This document shows positions 25,432 to 34,517 of a DNA stretch of 64,000 nt, in pieces (the first letter of the stretch is position 1; every line of letters begins with the position of its first letter). Position numbers and translations under genes: made by a program. Location of the stretch: the NCBI GenBank assembly GCA_963747425.1, contig CAVVFJ010000005.1, positions 1 through 64,000 on the forward strand, in the 5' to 3' direction. This DNA is from DASUPK01 sp963747425 (GTDB lineage Bacteria > Actinomycetota > Thermoleophilia > Solirubrobacterales > 70-9). The notes beneath the pieces were generated by a model, which did not search any database, was not told where the DNA came from, and was given only the letters and a program-made list of their open reading frames with translations.

Positions 25432-27354
25432 ACGGTATGCGAGGGCGCTCCGATGAGGAGCGACCCGATTCACAAGGAGCCCAGAACTTCTTCGCCCTCT
25501 TTCGCTCGATCTGGCGGCTGATCCGAGGACAGGACGACCGCTGGCGGAAGGTGCGCTGGCTCTTCTCGCTGCTGCGGCCCTACCGCCGCCAGGTGCTGAT
25601 GATGCTCGGCGCCCTGATCCTGGCGACCGGCGCGACCCTGGCTCCGCCGTATCTGGTTGGCCAGGCCGTTCACGTCTCCCTGAACGGGGACACCACCGCG
25701 CTCTTCCTGATCCTGGGAGCGTTCCTGGGCGCCGCCCTCGTCGGCTGGGGCACGTCGTACCTGCAGACGTATCTGGTCGGCTGGGTCGGCGAGCGGGCGC
25801 TCCAGGACCTGCGAATCCGGATCTTCACCCACCTCCAGCAGATGTCGATCGGCTTCTTCACCCGCAACCGACCGGGGGTGCTGATCTCGCGGATCACCAA
25901 CGACGTCGACGCGCTCGACCAGCTGATCAGCACCGGGGTCGTGACGCTCTTCTCCAGCACGCTGACCCTGGTCGGGGTCGTCGTGATCATGCTGATCGCG
26001 GACGTTCAGCTGGCGCTGGTCGTGTTCCTGACGCTGCCGCTGCTGGCGATCGCCAGCCTGGTCTTCAGGATCGTCGCGGCGAGCGCCTACCGGATCACGC
26101 GTGAGCGGATCGCTGAGGTGACGGCCTACCTGCAGGAGACCCTGAGCGGTGTGCGGGTCGTGCGGAGCTTCGCCCAGGAGCGTCGCCACGTCGAGCGCAT
26201 GGCGGAGCTCAACGAGCTCAACCGCCAGGCGAACCTGAAGACCGTCTATCTGAACGCGTCCTACTTCCCCGCCGTCGAGCTGCTCTCGGCGATCGGCACC
26301 GCTGTGATCCTGCTCTACGGCGGCTATCAGGCCCTCGACCTCGCGACCGAGTCCGCGCGAAACGCGCAGATCGGCGTCGTCGTCGCGTTCGTCGGATACC
26401 TCTCCACCTTCTTCGACCCGATCCAGCAGCTCTCCAATCTCTACACCACCTACCAGCAGGGAATGGCGGCGCTGGACAAGATCTTCGACCTGCTCGACAC
26501 CGAGCCGGACATGATCGACAAGCCGGACGCGCTCGACCCGGGGACGCTGCGCGGCGAGATCGAGATGGAAGGCGTCTGGTTCTCCTATGGGCTGGACAAG
26601 TCGGCCGGCCTGAAGCGGTCGAGTGGCTTGATCGAGACGCTGGAGGAGGAGCCGGAGACCGACTCCTGGGCGCTCGAGGACGTCTCGATCCACGTCCCCG
26701 CCGGCCAGACCCTGGCGCTGGTCGGGGAGACGGGCGCCGGGAAGTCCACCTTCGCGAAGCTGGTCTCGCGCTTCTACGACCCGCAGCGGGGCCGGGTCCT
26801 CGTCGACGGCAACGACCTGCGGGATCTGAGCTCAACCTGCCTGCGCAGCCAGCTCGGGATCGTGCCGCAGGAGGGATTCCTCTTCTCGGGGACCGTCCGC
26901 GAGAACATCGCGTTCGGGAGGCCCGATGCATCAGAGGAGGAGATCGAGGCGGCCGCCGACGCAATCGGTGCCGGTGAGTTCATTCGCCGGATGGCGGATG
27001 GTTTCGATACCGAGGTCGGCGAACGGGGGGTGGCGCTCTCAGCCGGGCAGCGCCAGCTGATCGCGTTCGCGAGGGCGCTGCTGGCGGAGCCGCGGATCCT
27101 GATCCTCGACGAGGCGACCTCGAACGTGGACGTGCGGACCGAGCGCACGATCGAGCTGGGTCTGCAACGGCTGCTCCAGGGACAGGACGGCGATCGTGAT
27201 CGCCCACCGGCTCTCGACGATTCGGGGCGCGGGAAGGATCGCCGTGCTCGAGAACGGGCGAATCGCGGAGAGCGGCACGCACGACGAGCTGATCGCGGCC
27301 GGCGGCCGGTACGCGGAGCTCTACGGGACCTGGGCGGACTTGGCCGCGGCTTAG
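25428..27354 (+). CDS. ABC exporter subunit B (apparent +1 frameshift near 27183)
   Basis: Partner half-transporter: transmembrane domain (about 45-340), NBD with Walker A VGETGAGKST, Q-loop IVPQEGFLF, signature LSAGQRQLIAFAR and a complete Walker B ILILDEATSNVD. After LGLQRLLQG the frame turns into Arg/Asp-rich nonsense and would run to 27587 over the opposite gene. One base further, the +1 frame gives TAIVIAHRLSTIRGAGRIAV (H-loop) and ends TYADL-type at a TAG at 27352-27354, one base before the convergent lipoprotein stop. Span is one base over a multiple of three. The NBD also has a roughly 25-residue insertion (about 385-410). The N terminus is partly encoded by a palindromic repeat. Confidence 0.85.
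25437..25471 (+). repeat. Palindromic element copy 1 (inside ABC exporter B start)
   Basis: 35 bp, from ATGCGAGGG to CGACCCGATTC. Stem GGG-n-GCTCC... read on this strand as GGGCGCTCC pairing with GGAGCGACCC; the varying pair is C:G. It begins at an in-frame ATG of subunit B and encodes MRGRSDEERPDS. Confidence 0.8.
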
Positions 27355-27355
27355 A

Positions 27356-28045
27356 TCAGCCGGGGCCGATACCGCCGGAGCTGCCCCCGGAGCCGCCCGA
27401 CGAACCGGAGGTGCCGCTGCTGCCGCTCGTCCCCGAGCTGCCGGGGGTGCCGCCGGCGGTGCCGCTCGAGGAGCTCGGAGCGGTCGGGGTGACGGTGCCG
27501 CTGCTGCTTGCGCTCGAACTGCTGCTGCTGGAGCTCGAGCTCGTGCTGGAGGAGCTGATCGCGGCGCCGCACTGCTTGAACCCGTAAGCGGAGGCGGCCT
27601 GCTCGGCCTGGGACTTGGCGCTGTCGAGCTGGGTCTCGAACGCGGTCGGGTCCTCGCCACGCTGGACCGCCAGCCCGATCTTCTGCCCGGCGGAGACCTC
27701 GTCCGACATCGCCTTCAGGAACGCATCGAGATTGGTGTCGCTCGGCGGGTTGAGCTGCTTGATCGTGTCGATCACGCCCTGCCGCAGCTGCGCGATCTGG
27801 GCGGCCTCGCTCTCGCCCTGGCCGGCAGCCGCGAACTGCTCGATCGAGGCGTTCGCCTCGGCGCAGGCGGAATCGGCCGATGCGATGAAATCGGCCTGTC
27901 CCGTCGAGGCCTGGGACGTCTCGGTCGGGACCACGATCGGGGTCTCCGGTGAGCTGTCACCGCCGCAGGCCGAGAGGACAACCCCGGCGCCAACGGCGGC
28001 GGCCAGGACGATCAGGTGCCGCGCGCGCCACATACGGCCGCGCAA
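27356..28045 (-). CDS. Lipoprotein with Ser/Gly-rich C-terminal tail
   Basis: 229 residues. Signal peptide LIVLAAAVGAGVVLSAC with lipobox LSAC (Cys about 27). A helical globular part (about 45-155) holds two cysteines (DSACAEANAS and FKQCGAA) that could pair; it resembles small secreted actinobacterial proteins of unknown role. From about 163 the sequence is low complexity, first a Ser run and then Ser/Gly/Thr blocks (GSSGTSGSSGGSGG). Ends one base from the ABC exporter stop, tail to tail. Function unknown. Confidence 0.8.
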   Translation of the reverse strand: MRGRMWRARHLIVLAAAVGAGVVLSACGGDSSPETPIVVPTETSQASTGQADFIASADSACAEANASIEQFAAAGQGESEAAQIAQLRQGVIDTIKQLNPPSDTNLDAFLKAMSDEVSAGQKIGLAVQRGEDPTAFETQLDSAKSQAEQAASAYGFKQCGAAISSSSTSSSSSSSSSSASSSGTVTPTAPSSSSGTAGGTPGSSGTSGSSGTSGSSGGSGGSSGGIGPG

Positions 28046-28068
28046 GGTAGCAAGGATGTGAAACGGAG

Positions 28069-28709
28069 CTAGGCCGCTTGCTCCCCGTCCTTCGGCTCGA
28101 CCAGGCGCAGGTGCCGATCCGGCTTCCGATGCCCATTTCGGCCGCCGTAGGTGTCCGTTTGCGAGTGGCAGTTGGCGCAGAGGAACTGGAGGTTCTCGAT
28201 GCGATTGTCGAGCCCGTCACCGTTCTTGTGGTGCAGCTGCACGTTCAGCGGTTTGCCTCGCCAGGTGGAGATCCCACATCGCTCGCAGCGGTTCTCCTTG
28301 ACCCCCTCCTGCATCAGCCGGGTCTTCAAGTGATCCCGGCTGGTCTCTTCGGCCCTCGACGAGCAATTCTTCGATGGGCATTTTCGACGGACGAGGGACG
28401 ATGTCCCCGCGTTTCACAGCGTGCAACCACGCATCGGGCGAGAAGCCAAATGTTTTCGATGCATTCAAGTCGCGACAGCCCGCTGTCGTAGGCGGCGCGG
28501 ATCGCCCTCCAGTCATACCGTCTGGAGAATCGTGAATCGATCGGGACGTCGAGTCGGCGGGCGTGGTAGTTCACGGTGGTCTTGCCGACCCCAAGGCGCG
28601 TCGCAATCTTCTTTTGCGTCAGGCCCTGCTCCAGAAGCTCCCTTACGGCCTTCCGCATCAGACCAGGCGGAAGCTTTGGACCTCGCTTTTTTCCGTCTCC
28701 GCCCTGCAT
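28069..28709 (-). pseudogene. HTH + HNH endonuclease gene, split over three frames by two +1 shifts
   Basis: Frame 1 from ATG 28709: a Lys/Pro-rich start, then a helix-turn-helix (LTQKKIATRLGVGKTTVNYH) and YDSGLSRLECIEN. Frame 2: FGFSPDAWLHAVKRGDIVPR to IEELLVE. Frame 3: LKTRLMQEGVKENRCERCGI and the HNH core LHHKNGDGLDNRIENLQFL, CANCHSQTDTYGG. Joined with one extra base near 28455 and one near 28343, the parts give a continuous 212-residue HTH-HNH protein; the span is two over a multiple of three. Codons are less GC-rich than its neighbours, suggesting transfer. Either a decayed gene or two assembly errors. A perfect LexA box abuts its start. Confidence 0.75.
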
Positions 28710-28710
28710 A

Positions 28711-28724
28711 CGAACGTATGTTCG
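28711..28724. promoter_or_regulatory. LexA (SOS) box
   Basis: CGAACGTATGTTCG is an exact match to the Gram-positive/actinobacterial LexA box CGAAC-N4-GTTCG. The palindrome extends to 28708-28727 (arms ATACGAAC and GTTCGTAT). It ends two bases before the HTH-HNH start codon, implying SOS repression of that gene. Confidence 0.8.
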
Positions 28725-28786
28725 TATCCGTATCGGATGGAATTCCCTGGAAACAACGAAGAGTCGGCGACTGCCGATTCCTCTAG

Positions 28787-28858
28787 CTCCGGGGCTAGGA
28801 CTCGAACCTAGGTCTCCGCCTCCAGAGGGCGGCGTCTTCCCAGCTAGACGACCCCGGA
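28787..28858 (-). tRNA. tRNA-Gln (anticodon CTG)
   Basis: 72 bases fold as a cloverleaf: acceptor TCCGGGG with CCCCGGA, D-arm GTCT/AGAC, anticodon stem CCGCC/GGCGG with loop CTCTGGA (anticodon CTG), T-arm CTAGG/CCTAG with loop TTCGAGT, discriminator G. CCA is not encoded. Lies between the HTH-HNH gene and the flavoprotein gene on the same strand. Confidence 0.95.
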
Positions 28859-28895
28859 AAGCGCCCAAACGATAGCGACTCGCATTCGATCGAAA

Positions 28896-30132
28896 TCAGG
28901 CCCCGGTGAGCTCGGCCAGGTCGCTGTCCTGGTCCCCGAGCAACGCCTTCGCCTTCTCGTCAGCGACGTCCACGCCCTCTGCCAGCAGGGTCCGCGCGTG
29001 CGCCAGCTCCTCCGAGCTCTCCACCGTAAGAGCGCCAGCAACCTTCCCGTCCTTGAGATAGAAGACCGCAAACTCGCCCTGCCTCACGGTCGCCGCGCCA
29101 GACCACCTCGTCCCAGTCGGTCGCCGGCCCAACGTACTCGAGCCCCGCCCAGTCGGCCAGGTCGCTGAAGAAATACGGCACGACCTCATACGGCTTCGCG
29201 TCGCCCATCATCGAGCGGGCCGCGTGCTGGCCCTGCTGCATCGCCACGTCCCAGTGCTCGACCCGAAGCCGCCTGCCGTGCACGCGGCTCTCGTAGGAGC
29301 AGACGTCACCCGCCGCGTAGATCCCCTCCACCGAGGTCTGCAGGGTCTCGTCGCAGACGATCCCATTCTCGACCTCCAGCCCGGCCTTCTCGGCCAGCAT
29401 CACGTCGGGCTTCACCCCCGCGCCCACCACGACCACATCTCCCTCGACCACCTTGCCGCTCTCGGTGACGACTCCCTTGACGTCGCCGTCACCCTCGAAC
29501 GCCTCCAGCGTCTCTCCGCCGTGGATCTCGATCCCCTTCGACTCGAGCAGCTCATGGAACCAGCGACCCGCCTCGTCGCCGAAGGTCCGGGACAGGGCCA
29601 CGTCCTCCATCATCACGATCGCGCAGTCGGTCCCCTTCGACTTCAGCGAGGCCGCCACCTCGCAGCCGATGTAGCTGCCGCCGATCAGCACGACCCGCTC
29701 GGCGCTCTCCGCCGCCTCCCGGATCCCGTCCGAGTTGCCGAACGCCCGCAGATAGTGAATCCCCTCCTGCCCCGCGCCCTCGACGCGCAGGATGTTCACG
29801 TTCGCGCCGGTGGCGAGCAGCGCCTTCTCGAAGCCGACCTCCTCCCCGCCCTGCAGCTTCGCCGTCCGCGCCTCGAGGTCCAGGGACATGACATTGGTCC
29901 CGGTGCTCAACTCGACCCCATTCTCCTCGTACCAGGAGACCGGGTTGACGTAGGCGTCCTCTCGCTTCGACTCCCCTCGCAGGTACTCCTTGGAGAGCGG
30001 CGGCCGCTCATACGGCGGCTCCGGCTCCCTCCCGACCAGCAGGATGTCGCCATCCGCACCGCGCTTCCGCAGCTCGGCGGCGCAGTAACCGGAGGCAAAT
30101 CCCCCGATCAGCAGATACTCGACCTTTCTCAT
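28896..30132 (-). CDS. FAD/NAD(P) oxidoreductase, ferredoxin-reductase type (apparent +1 frameshift near 29090)
   Basis: About 411 residues once joined. FAD motif YLLIGGFASGYCAAELRKRG (GxxxxG variant), EPPYERPPLSKEYLRG, NAD motif VVLIGGSYIGCEVAASLKSK and GIYAAGDVCSY, then VEHWDVAMQQGQHAARSMMG, all as in ferredoxin/rubredoxin reductases. After DWDEVVWRGD the frame turns unlikely, whereas the +1 frame gives QGEFAVFYLKDGKVAGALTV and a C-terminal helix to the stop at 28896, the expected family ending. Span is one over a multiple of three. Start taken at ATG 30132. No partner ferredoxin gene is adjacent. Confidence 0.85.
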
Positions 30133-30163
30133 CTCAACATTCGTGTCGCTCGGGCCCGATTTC

Positions 30164-30853
30164 TTACCCGGCGGCCGCACCGTCCGAGCCGAAGAACACC
30201 TTCAGCTCCTCCTCGAGCCCCGGATCGAGCACCGCCAGCACCTCGTCGCCCGCCTCGAGGACGGTGTCCGGCGTCGGCACGAACCCGCCCTGCCCCTCGC
30301 GCAGGATCGAGATCAGCAGGCTGCCCTCGGGCATGCTGAGGTCCCCGACCCGCTGTCCCGCCACCCTGCTGTCGTCGGCGAGCAGCATCTCGATGATCTC
30401 CAGCCGCTCCTCCGGCAGGTCGAGCAGGTGCACCAGGCCGTACTCCGGAACCTCGTGCTCCAGCAGGCGCAGGATCAGGTCGGTCGCCGACACGTAGGGC
30501 TTGATGCCCAGCAACTCGAAGTGCGCCCGGTTCCGGGGGTTGTTGACCCGGGCGATGATCCGGTCCACCAGGTACTTCTCCTTCGCGACCTGGCAGATCA
30601 GCATGTTGTCCTCGTCGTCGCCGGTAACCGCGATCACCATGTCGGCTCGGGATATACCCGCCCGCTCGAGAACCCAAAGCTCCGAGGCGTCCCCGAACTG
30701 GATGTTGTGCTCCAGCTCCTGCTCGACCGTCGTGTACCGGTTCCGGTTGTCCTCGATCACGGTGACCTCATTGCCCTTGTCGAGCAGCTCTCGGGCGAGG
30801 TTCCAGCCCACCTTTCCGGCCCCGGCGATGATGATGTACTTGCCCCCGCCCAT
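30164..30853 (-). CDS. TrkA-family K+ uptake regulator (RCK_N + RCK_C)
   Basis: 229 residues: an NAD-binding Rossmann domain (YIIIAGAGKVGWNLARELLD, about 5-120) and an RCK_C domain (about 145-220, SLLISILREGQGGFVPTPDT). Cytosolic gating subunit of a Trk/Ktr potassium transporter; no membrane subunit is coded in the window. The ATG at 30853 overlaps the upstream TrkA stop by one base (TGATG); the open frame further upstream is a shadow. Forms a tandem pair with the gene at 30853-31293, as in the CeoB/CeoC pairs of other actinobacteria. Confidence 0.9.
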   Translation of the reverse strand: MGGGKYIIIAGAGKVGWNLARELLDKGNEVTVIEDNRNRYTTVEQELEHNIQFGDASELWVLERAGISRADMVIAVTGDDEDNMLICQVAKEKYLVDRIIARVNNPRNRAHFELLGIKPYVSATDLILRLLEHEVPEYGLVHLLDLPEERLEIIEMLLADDSRVAGQRVGDLSMPEGSLLISILREGQGGFVPTPDTVLEAGDEVLAVLDPGLEEELKVFFGSDGAAAG

Positions 30854-31293
30854 CAGCTGGACCCAGACCCGGCGGCCTCCAGGACCTCCTTCTCGAGCAT
30901 CTCGATTGCGACGCGGGTCGGGCAGACCGTGTTGACGCCCTGCTTCTCGTACCACTCGGCGCGCAGCGGATCGAGGATCCGCGCGATCACGGTCGGGACG
31001 TTGAACTTCCGCTTTGCGATCTGGGCGATGACGATGTTCGTGTTGTCGCCATCGGTCGAGGCGATGAAGGCGTCTGCCCGCTCGATGCCGGCGGAGGTGA
31101 GCGCCTCCTCCTCGAGACCGGTGCCGACGGTGAACTGACCGCCGGAGTCCTCCCAGGAGCGGTCGAGATTGACCTCGAGGCGCGCGTGCGCCTCCGGATC
31201 CTCGTCCAGGCACGAGACCTCATGCCCCTCGCGGAGCATGGTCCGTGCAACGGAGGACCCGACCCTCCCGCAGCCAACGATGAGAACGAACAT
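30853..31293 (-). CDS. TrkA-N domain protein (RCK_N only)
   Basis: 146 residues consisting of the TrkA-N Rossmann domain: FVLIVGCGRVGSSVARTMLR, the acidic strand end LDEDPEAH, and FIASTDGDNTNIVIAQIAKR. It lacks the RCK_C domain that its downstream partner has. Probably forms a hetero-oligomer with it. First gene of the two-gene operon; ATG start at 31293. Confidence 0.9.
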   Translation of the reverse strand: MFVLIVGCGRVGSSVARTMLREGHEVSCLDEDPEAHARLEVNLDRSWEDSGGQFTVGTGLEEEALTSAGIERADAFIASTDGDNTNIVIAQIAKRKFNVPTVIARILDPLRAEWYEKQGVNTVCPTRVAIEMLEKEVLEAAGSGSS

Positions 31294-31371
31294 TCGGTTC
31301 GGATCTTAGTCCTGTGTTCTGCGGCGCCGGGGCCCGGGCGATCCGGGACAACTACTGACTTCAGCTGGTAG

Positions 31372-31401
31372 TTCGACCCCTTGTAGAAAAGTGGGGTCGA
31401 A
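31372..31401. promoter_or_regulatory. Perfect 9-bp inverted repeat between trkA and the EAL gene
   Basis: Arms TTCGACCCC and GGGGTCGAA with a 12-base A/T-richer centre (TTGTAGAAAAGT), in the 181-bp divergent region. The size suits a dimeric regulator; a hairpin role is possible, but there is no T-run. Confidence 0.45.
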
Positions 31402-31474
31402 TCCACACTTCAATGACGGTTCACGCGCACCGGTACGCGCGGCGAGCTCAAGGGGGGATCGCCGACGAGCCAGC

Positions 31475-32368
31475 ATGACTTCGATCCCAATCCAAGAGGG
31501 CAGCGACAAGCGACCCGAGGCCGATATCGCCCGCGCCCTAGGCGACGGGGAGATCCAGGCTCATTTCCAGCCGAAGGTGGACCTCCGCAGCGCCCGCGTC
31601 GTCGGAGTCGAGGGACTTGCCCGATGGGCCCACCCGAGTCTTGGGCTGATCTCCGCCAAGGATTTCCTCGACCCGGTCGAGGCCGGCGGCCACATGCGCG
31701 CGCTGACCGAGCGCATGATCGAGTTCTCGACGCGCGCGGCCGGCGACTGGTGGCGGTCCGGCCTGGGCATGCAGCTCTCCCTGAACCTCCCTCTCGGCCA
31801 CACCTTGGGCTCTGACTGGAACCTCCCCGAGTTCGTCGCCGGCGCCCTCGCGGCGTCCGGCCTGCCCGGGGAGGCCCTCCAATTCGAGGTCACCGAGGAC
31901 GGGCTGCTCGGCGATGCCGGCCTCGCCGCGGAGCTGCTCGGTGAGCTGAGCGAGCTGGGCGCAACCATTTCCATCGACGATTTCGGAACCGGTCATTTCT
32001 CCCTCCGGCAGCTGCAGAGCCTTCCGATCGAGGAGCTGAAGCTGGACCGCTCGCTGGTCGGCGCCCTGAGCGAGGACGAGCACCGGATCATCATCCGCTC
32101 GACGATTCACCTCGCCCACCAGATGGGCCTGGCGGTGCTGGCCGAGGGCGTCGAGACGAAGGAGGCCTGGCGACAGCTGCGCAGTATGGGCTGTGAGCGC
32201 GCCCAGGGATTCCTGATTGCGAAGCCGCTGCCGGCGCGCGAGGTTCCTGCCTGGCTTGCGACCTGGAACCAACGCGCCCGCGAGCTCACCGCCTCGAAGC
32301 CGGTGCGGCACCGCGGCATCAAGGCAAACGGGCAGCGCTCCCCCGCCGGCGCGGAGGCGCCGGCCTGA
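31475..32368 (+). CDS. EAL-domain protein (c-di-GMP phosphodiesterase type)
   Basis: 297 residues, one EAL domain (about 15-255) and no GGDEF or sensor domain. The signature is EGL (VEGLARW) in place of EAL. Other active-site positions look kept: Asn in SLNLPLG, Glu in FEVTEDG, paired Asp in ISIDDFGTGH, Lys in EELKLDRS, Glu in LAEGVET, Gln in RAQGFLIAKPLP. Enzymatic activity is therefore plausible. Start ATG at 31475; an in-frame GTG at 31391 falls in the inverted repeat. Ends directly at the stop of the convergent permease. Confidence 0.88.
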   Translation: MTSIPIQEGSDKRPEADIARALGDGEIQAHFQPKVDLRSARVVGVEGLARWAHPSLGLISAKDFLDPVEAGGHMRALTERMIEFSTRAAGDWWRSGLGMQLSLNLPLGHTLGSDWNLPEFVAGALAASGLPGEALQFEVTEDGLLGDAGLAAELLGELSELGATISIDDFGTGHFSLRQLQSLPIEELKLDRSLVGALSEDEHRIIIRSTIHLAHQMGLAVLAEGVETKEAWRQLRSMGCERAQGFLIAKPLPAREVPAWLATWNQRARELTASKPVRHRGIKANGQRSPAGAEAPA

Positions 32369-34285
32369 TCACGCCTCTTCCGGCGGGGCCGTCAACAGGA
32401 CGCGGCAGGGCGCCCGCTTCAGCACGTATTCCGTGACCTCGCCTATTTCCTCGGGGCGCGCGCCCCCGATACCCCCGAGGATGGCGCCGCCCCTGATCCT
32501 GGTCGGCGGCTCCGCTCCCATGACGATCACCTCCGCCCCTCTGTCGCGTGCCTCCTGGATGATCCCCGACCCCGTCGACCGGGCGAGGATGAGGTTCGTG
32601 GTCACCTCGACGTTCTCGTACTCGTCGCCGACCTCGCGGGCACGCTCCAGCGCACGCTCGCCCTGCTCCTTCACGGACCGCGGCAGCGGGGAATCGAGCG
32701 GGACCGTGAGCGGCACCTGCGCCACGTAGACGACGTCCAGCCGCGGCGGCCGCTCGCCCTTCTCGACCTCGGCGTCGGCAAGCCTGCCCGCCGTGCTGAC
32801 GATGTCGTCGTCGAGCTGGGTGCCGAACACGGGCACAAGGATCGTCGAGTACTCCACCTCCGCCGACTGCTTCTTCAGCGAAGCCTCGGGAACCTGAACG
32901 CGTCGCGTCAGCGGCGTCCGCTCCACATAGCGGCGATAGATCACGTAGAAGACGAGGCCGAAGAGCATCCAGCCGCCCCCGATATAGACGGCGGTGTGGT
33001 GAAGAAAGAAGACGCTGACCCAGGCGAGCCCGCTGATCAAAGCCCCCGCCATGGCCGGCAGCGGCAGCTGGTGCGAGCCGAACCGGACGTTCCACGGCAC
33101 GCTGTACGGCCGCTCGAGGTCGGGCTCGACGACCCGTAATCGGACGATCGAGATCTGGGCGATCGTCACCGCGAGTAGGGCCCCGAACGCGTAGACCCGA
33201 GCGAGGAAGCGGATGTCACCCGGTATCGCCAGGGCGAGCGCGAGGACCGCGGCGATCACGATCGCGATGTAGGGCGTCGAGTAGTTCCGCTCCAGCTTCC
33301 CCGCCCAGCTCGGGATCTGCCGGTTGGTCGCGAGGACGTAGACGTGACGGGAGAGGCCGAGCATCGCCGTGTTCGCCGCCCAGAACAGGACCGGCACGGC
33401 CACCAGCATCACCGCCCACTTCATGAAGTCGGCGACCCAGCCCGGGTCGTAGTTCGCCACCACCCCCAGAATCGGCTCCTCGATGTACTGGCCGGCGAGC
33501 GCCGTCTCGGGTCCATGCGGCCCCGGCACGACCGGCACCGCCATCAGGGCGACCACCGCGATCCCCGCATAGATCAGGGGGATGGCGACCGCGCCAACCC
33601 CAAGCACCCGCTTCAGATCGCCCGGCTCGAACTCGAGATCCGGCGCCAGGTCGCTTGCTGCCTCGATGCCCGCGTAGGCGATCGTCGCGATCACCAGCGA
33701 GTAGACGATGTCCTTGACGCTGGGCGACGTGAAGAGATCCAGCTGGTCGGTGAGCCGATCCGGATGAAGGACGACGATCAGGCCCACGATGATCACCAGC
33801 AGCTGCAGCCCGAGCTCGGCGAGCGCCAGGACCACCAGACGGACCTGGCGGTTGCGCCCGGTGACATCGGCGATGTTGAGGATCGCGGCAAGGCCGATCA
33901 CCACGATCGCCACCGCGAGCTCCACGTCCCCCCCGCCGAACCTGCCGGATATCGGAGTCAGGTAGTGGGAGACCGTGATCGCCGCGGCCGCGATCACGAT
34001 CAGGTAGTCGATCAGGATCGCCCAGCCCGCGATGAAGCTGATCAGCTCGTTGAACGCGTGGCGTGCGAAAGTCGCCGACCCTCCCCGCTCGCGGAGCATC
34101 GCGCCGCCCTCGACGTAGGAGAGCGAGGTGAGCGCGAACATCAGCCCCGCCGCCAGGAAGATCAGCGGGGTCAGCCCGAGTCCGCGGTCGGCGACCACCC
34201 CGATCGAGAAATAGATCGAGAAGCCGACCGCGGCGGACGCGGCCGAGTACAGGAACGGCACCCCGAGCCAGCGCTTCGCTCTCAT
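32369..34285 (-). CDS. APC-family permease fused to a universal-stress (Usp) domain
   Basis: 638 residues: an amino-acid/polyamine (APC) permease with about 12 helices (to about 470; AASAAVGFSIYFSIGV and AYAGIEAASDLAPDLEFEPG are APC-like), then a cytosolic UspA domain (about 500-635) with ILVPVFGTQLDDDIV and VIVMGAEPPTRIRGG, the latter close to the ATP-binding G2xG9xG loop. Usp domains often bind ATP or a signal nucleotide, so transport may be gated by energy or stress state. The ATG at 34285 follows GGGAG about 8 bases upstream; the longer frame covers the next small gene. Substrate unknown. Confidence 0.88.
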   Translation of the reverse strand: MRAKRWLGVPFLYSAASAAVGFSIYFSIGVVADRGLGLTPLIFLAAGLMFALTSLSYVEGGAMLRERGGSATFARHAFNELISFIAGWAILIDYLIVIAAAAITVSHYLTPISGRFGGGDVELAVAIVVIGLAAILNIADVTGRNRQVRLVVLALAELGLQLLVIIVGLIVVLHPDRLTDQLDLFTSPSVKDIVYSLVIATIAYAGIEAASDLAPDLEFEPGDLKRVLGVGAVAIPLIYAGIAVVALMAVPVVPGPHGPETALAGQYIEEPILGVVANYDPGWVADFMKWAVMLVAVPVLFWAANTAMLGLSRHVYVLATNRQIPSWAGKLERNYSTPYIAIVIAAVLALALAIPGDIRFLARVYAFGALLAVTIAQISIVRLRVVEPDLERPYSVPWNVRFGSHQLPLPAMAGALISGLAWVSVFFLHHTAVYIGGGWMLFGLVFYVIYRRYVERTPLTRRVQVPEASLKKQSAEVEYSTILVPVFGTQLDDDIVSTAGRLADAEVEKGERPPRLDVVYVAQVPLTVPLDSPLPRSVKEQGERALERAREVGDEYENVEVTTNLILARSTGSGIIQEARDRGAEVIVMGAEPPTRIRGGAILGGIGGARPEEIGEVTEYVLKRAPCRVLLTAPPEEA

Positions 34286-34298
34286 CTCCCCAACTCCC

Positions 34299-34496
34299 TC
34301 ATCCGCGCATCGACAGGTACAGCCTCCCTGACCCGAGAGCGATGAACAGCAATCCGAAGAGCACCCCGACGGCCAGGGGGCCTCCTCCTCGCGCCAGCGT
34401 GAGCACAAGCATCAGCAGGCCGAACCCGATGATCACCACGGAGAAGATCCGCACGGCGAGCTGGTAGCCCTCGTCGGGCGAGGGCCGCTTGTTCAT
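34299..34496 (-). CDS. Small two-helix membrane protein
   Basis: 65 residues (MNKRPSPDEGYQLAVRIFSV start) with two membrane segments at about 15-33 (IFSVVIIGFGLLMLVLTLA) and 40-58 (LAVGVLFGLLFIALGSG). No known domain. Thirteen bases upstream of the permease start and on the same strand, so probably co-expressed with it; 21 bases from the end of hppA. Confidence 0.7.
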   Translation of the reverse strand: MNKRPSPDEGYQLAVRIFSVVIIGFGLLMLVLTLARGGGPLAVGVLFGLLFIALGSGRLYLSMRG

Positions 34497-34517
34497 TCGA
34501 TTGGCTACAGGCCGAGG

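Noticed and set aside
28787..28858. tRNA-Gln as an integration site for an element carrying the HNH gene
   Set aside because: I found no second copy of the tRNA 3' end downstream and no integrase gene, so no attachment sites can be shown.
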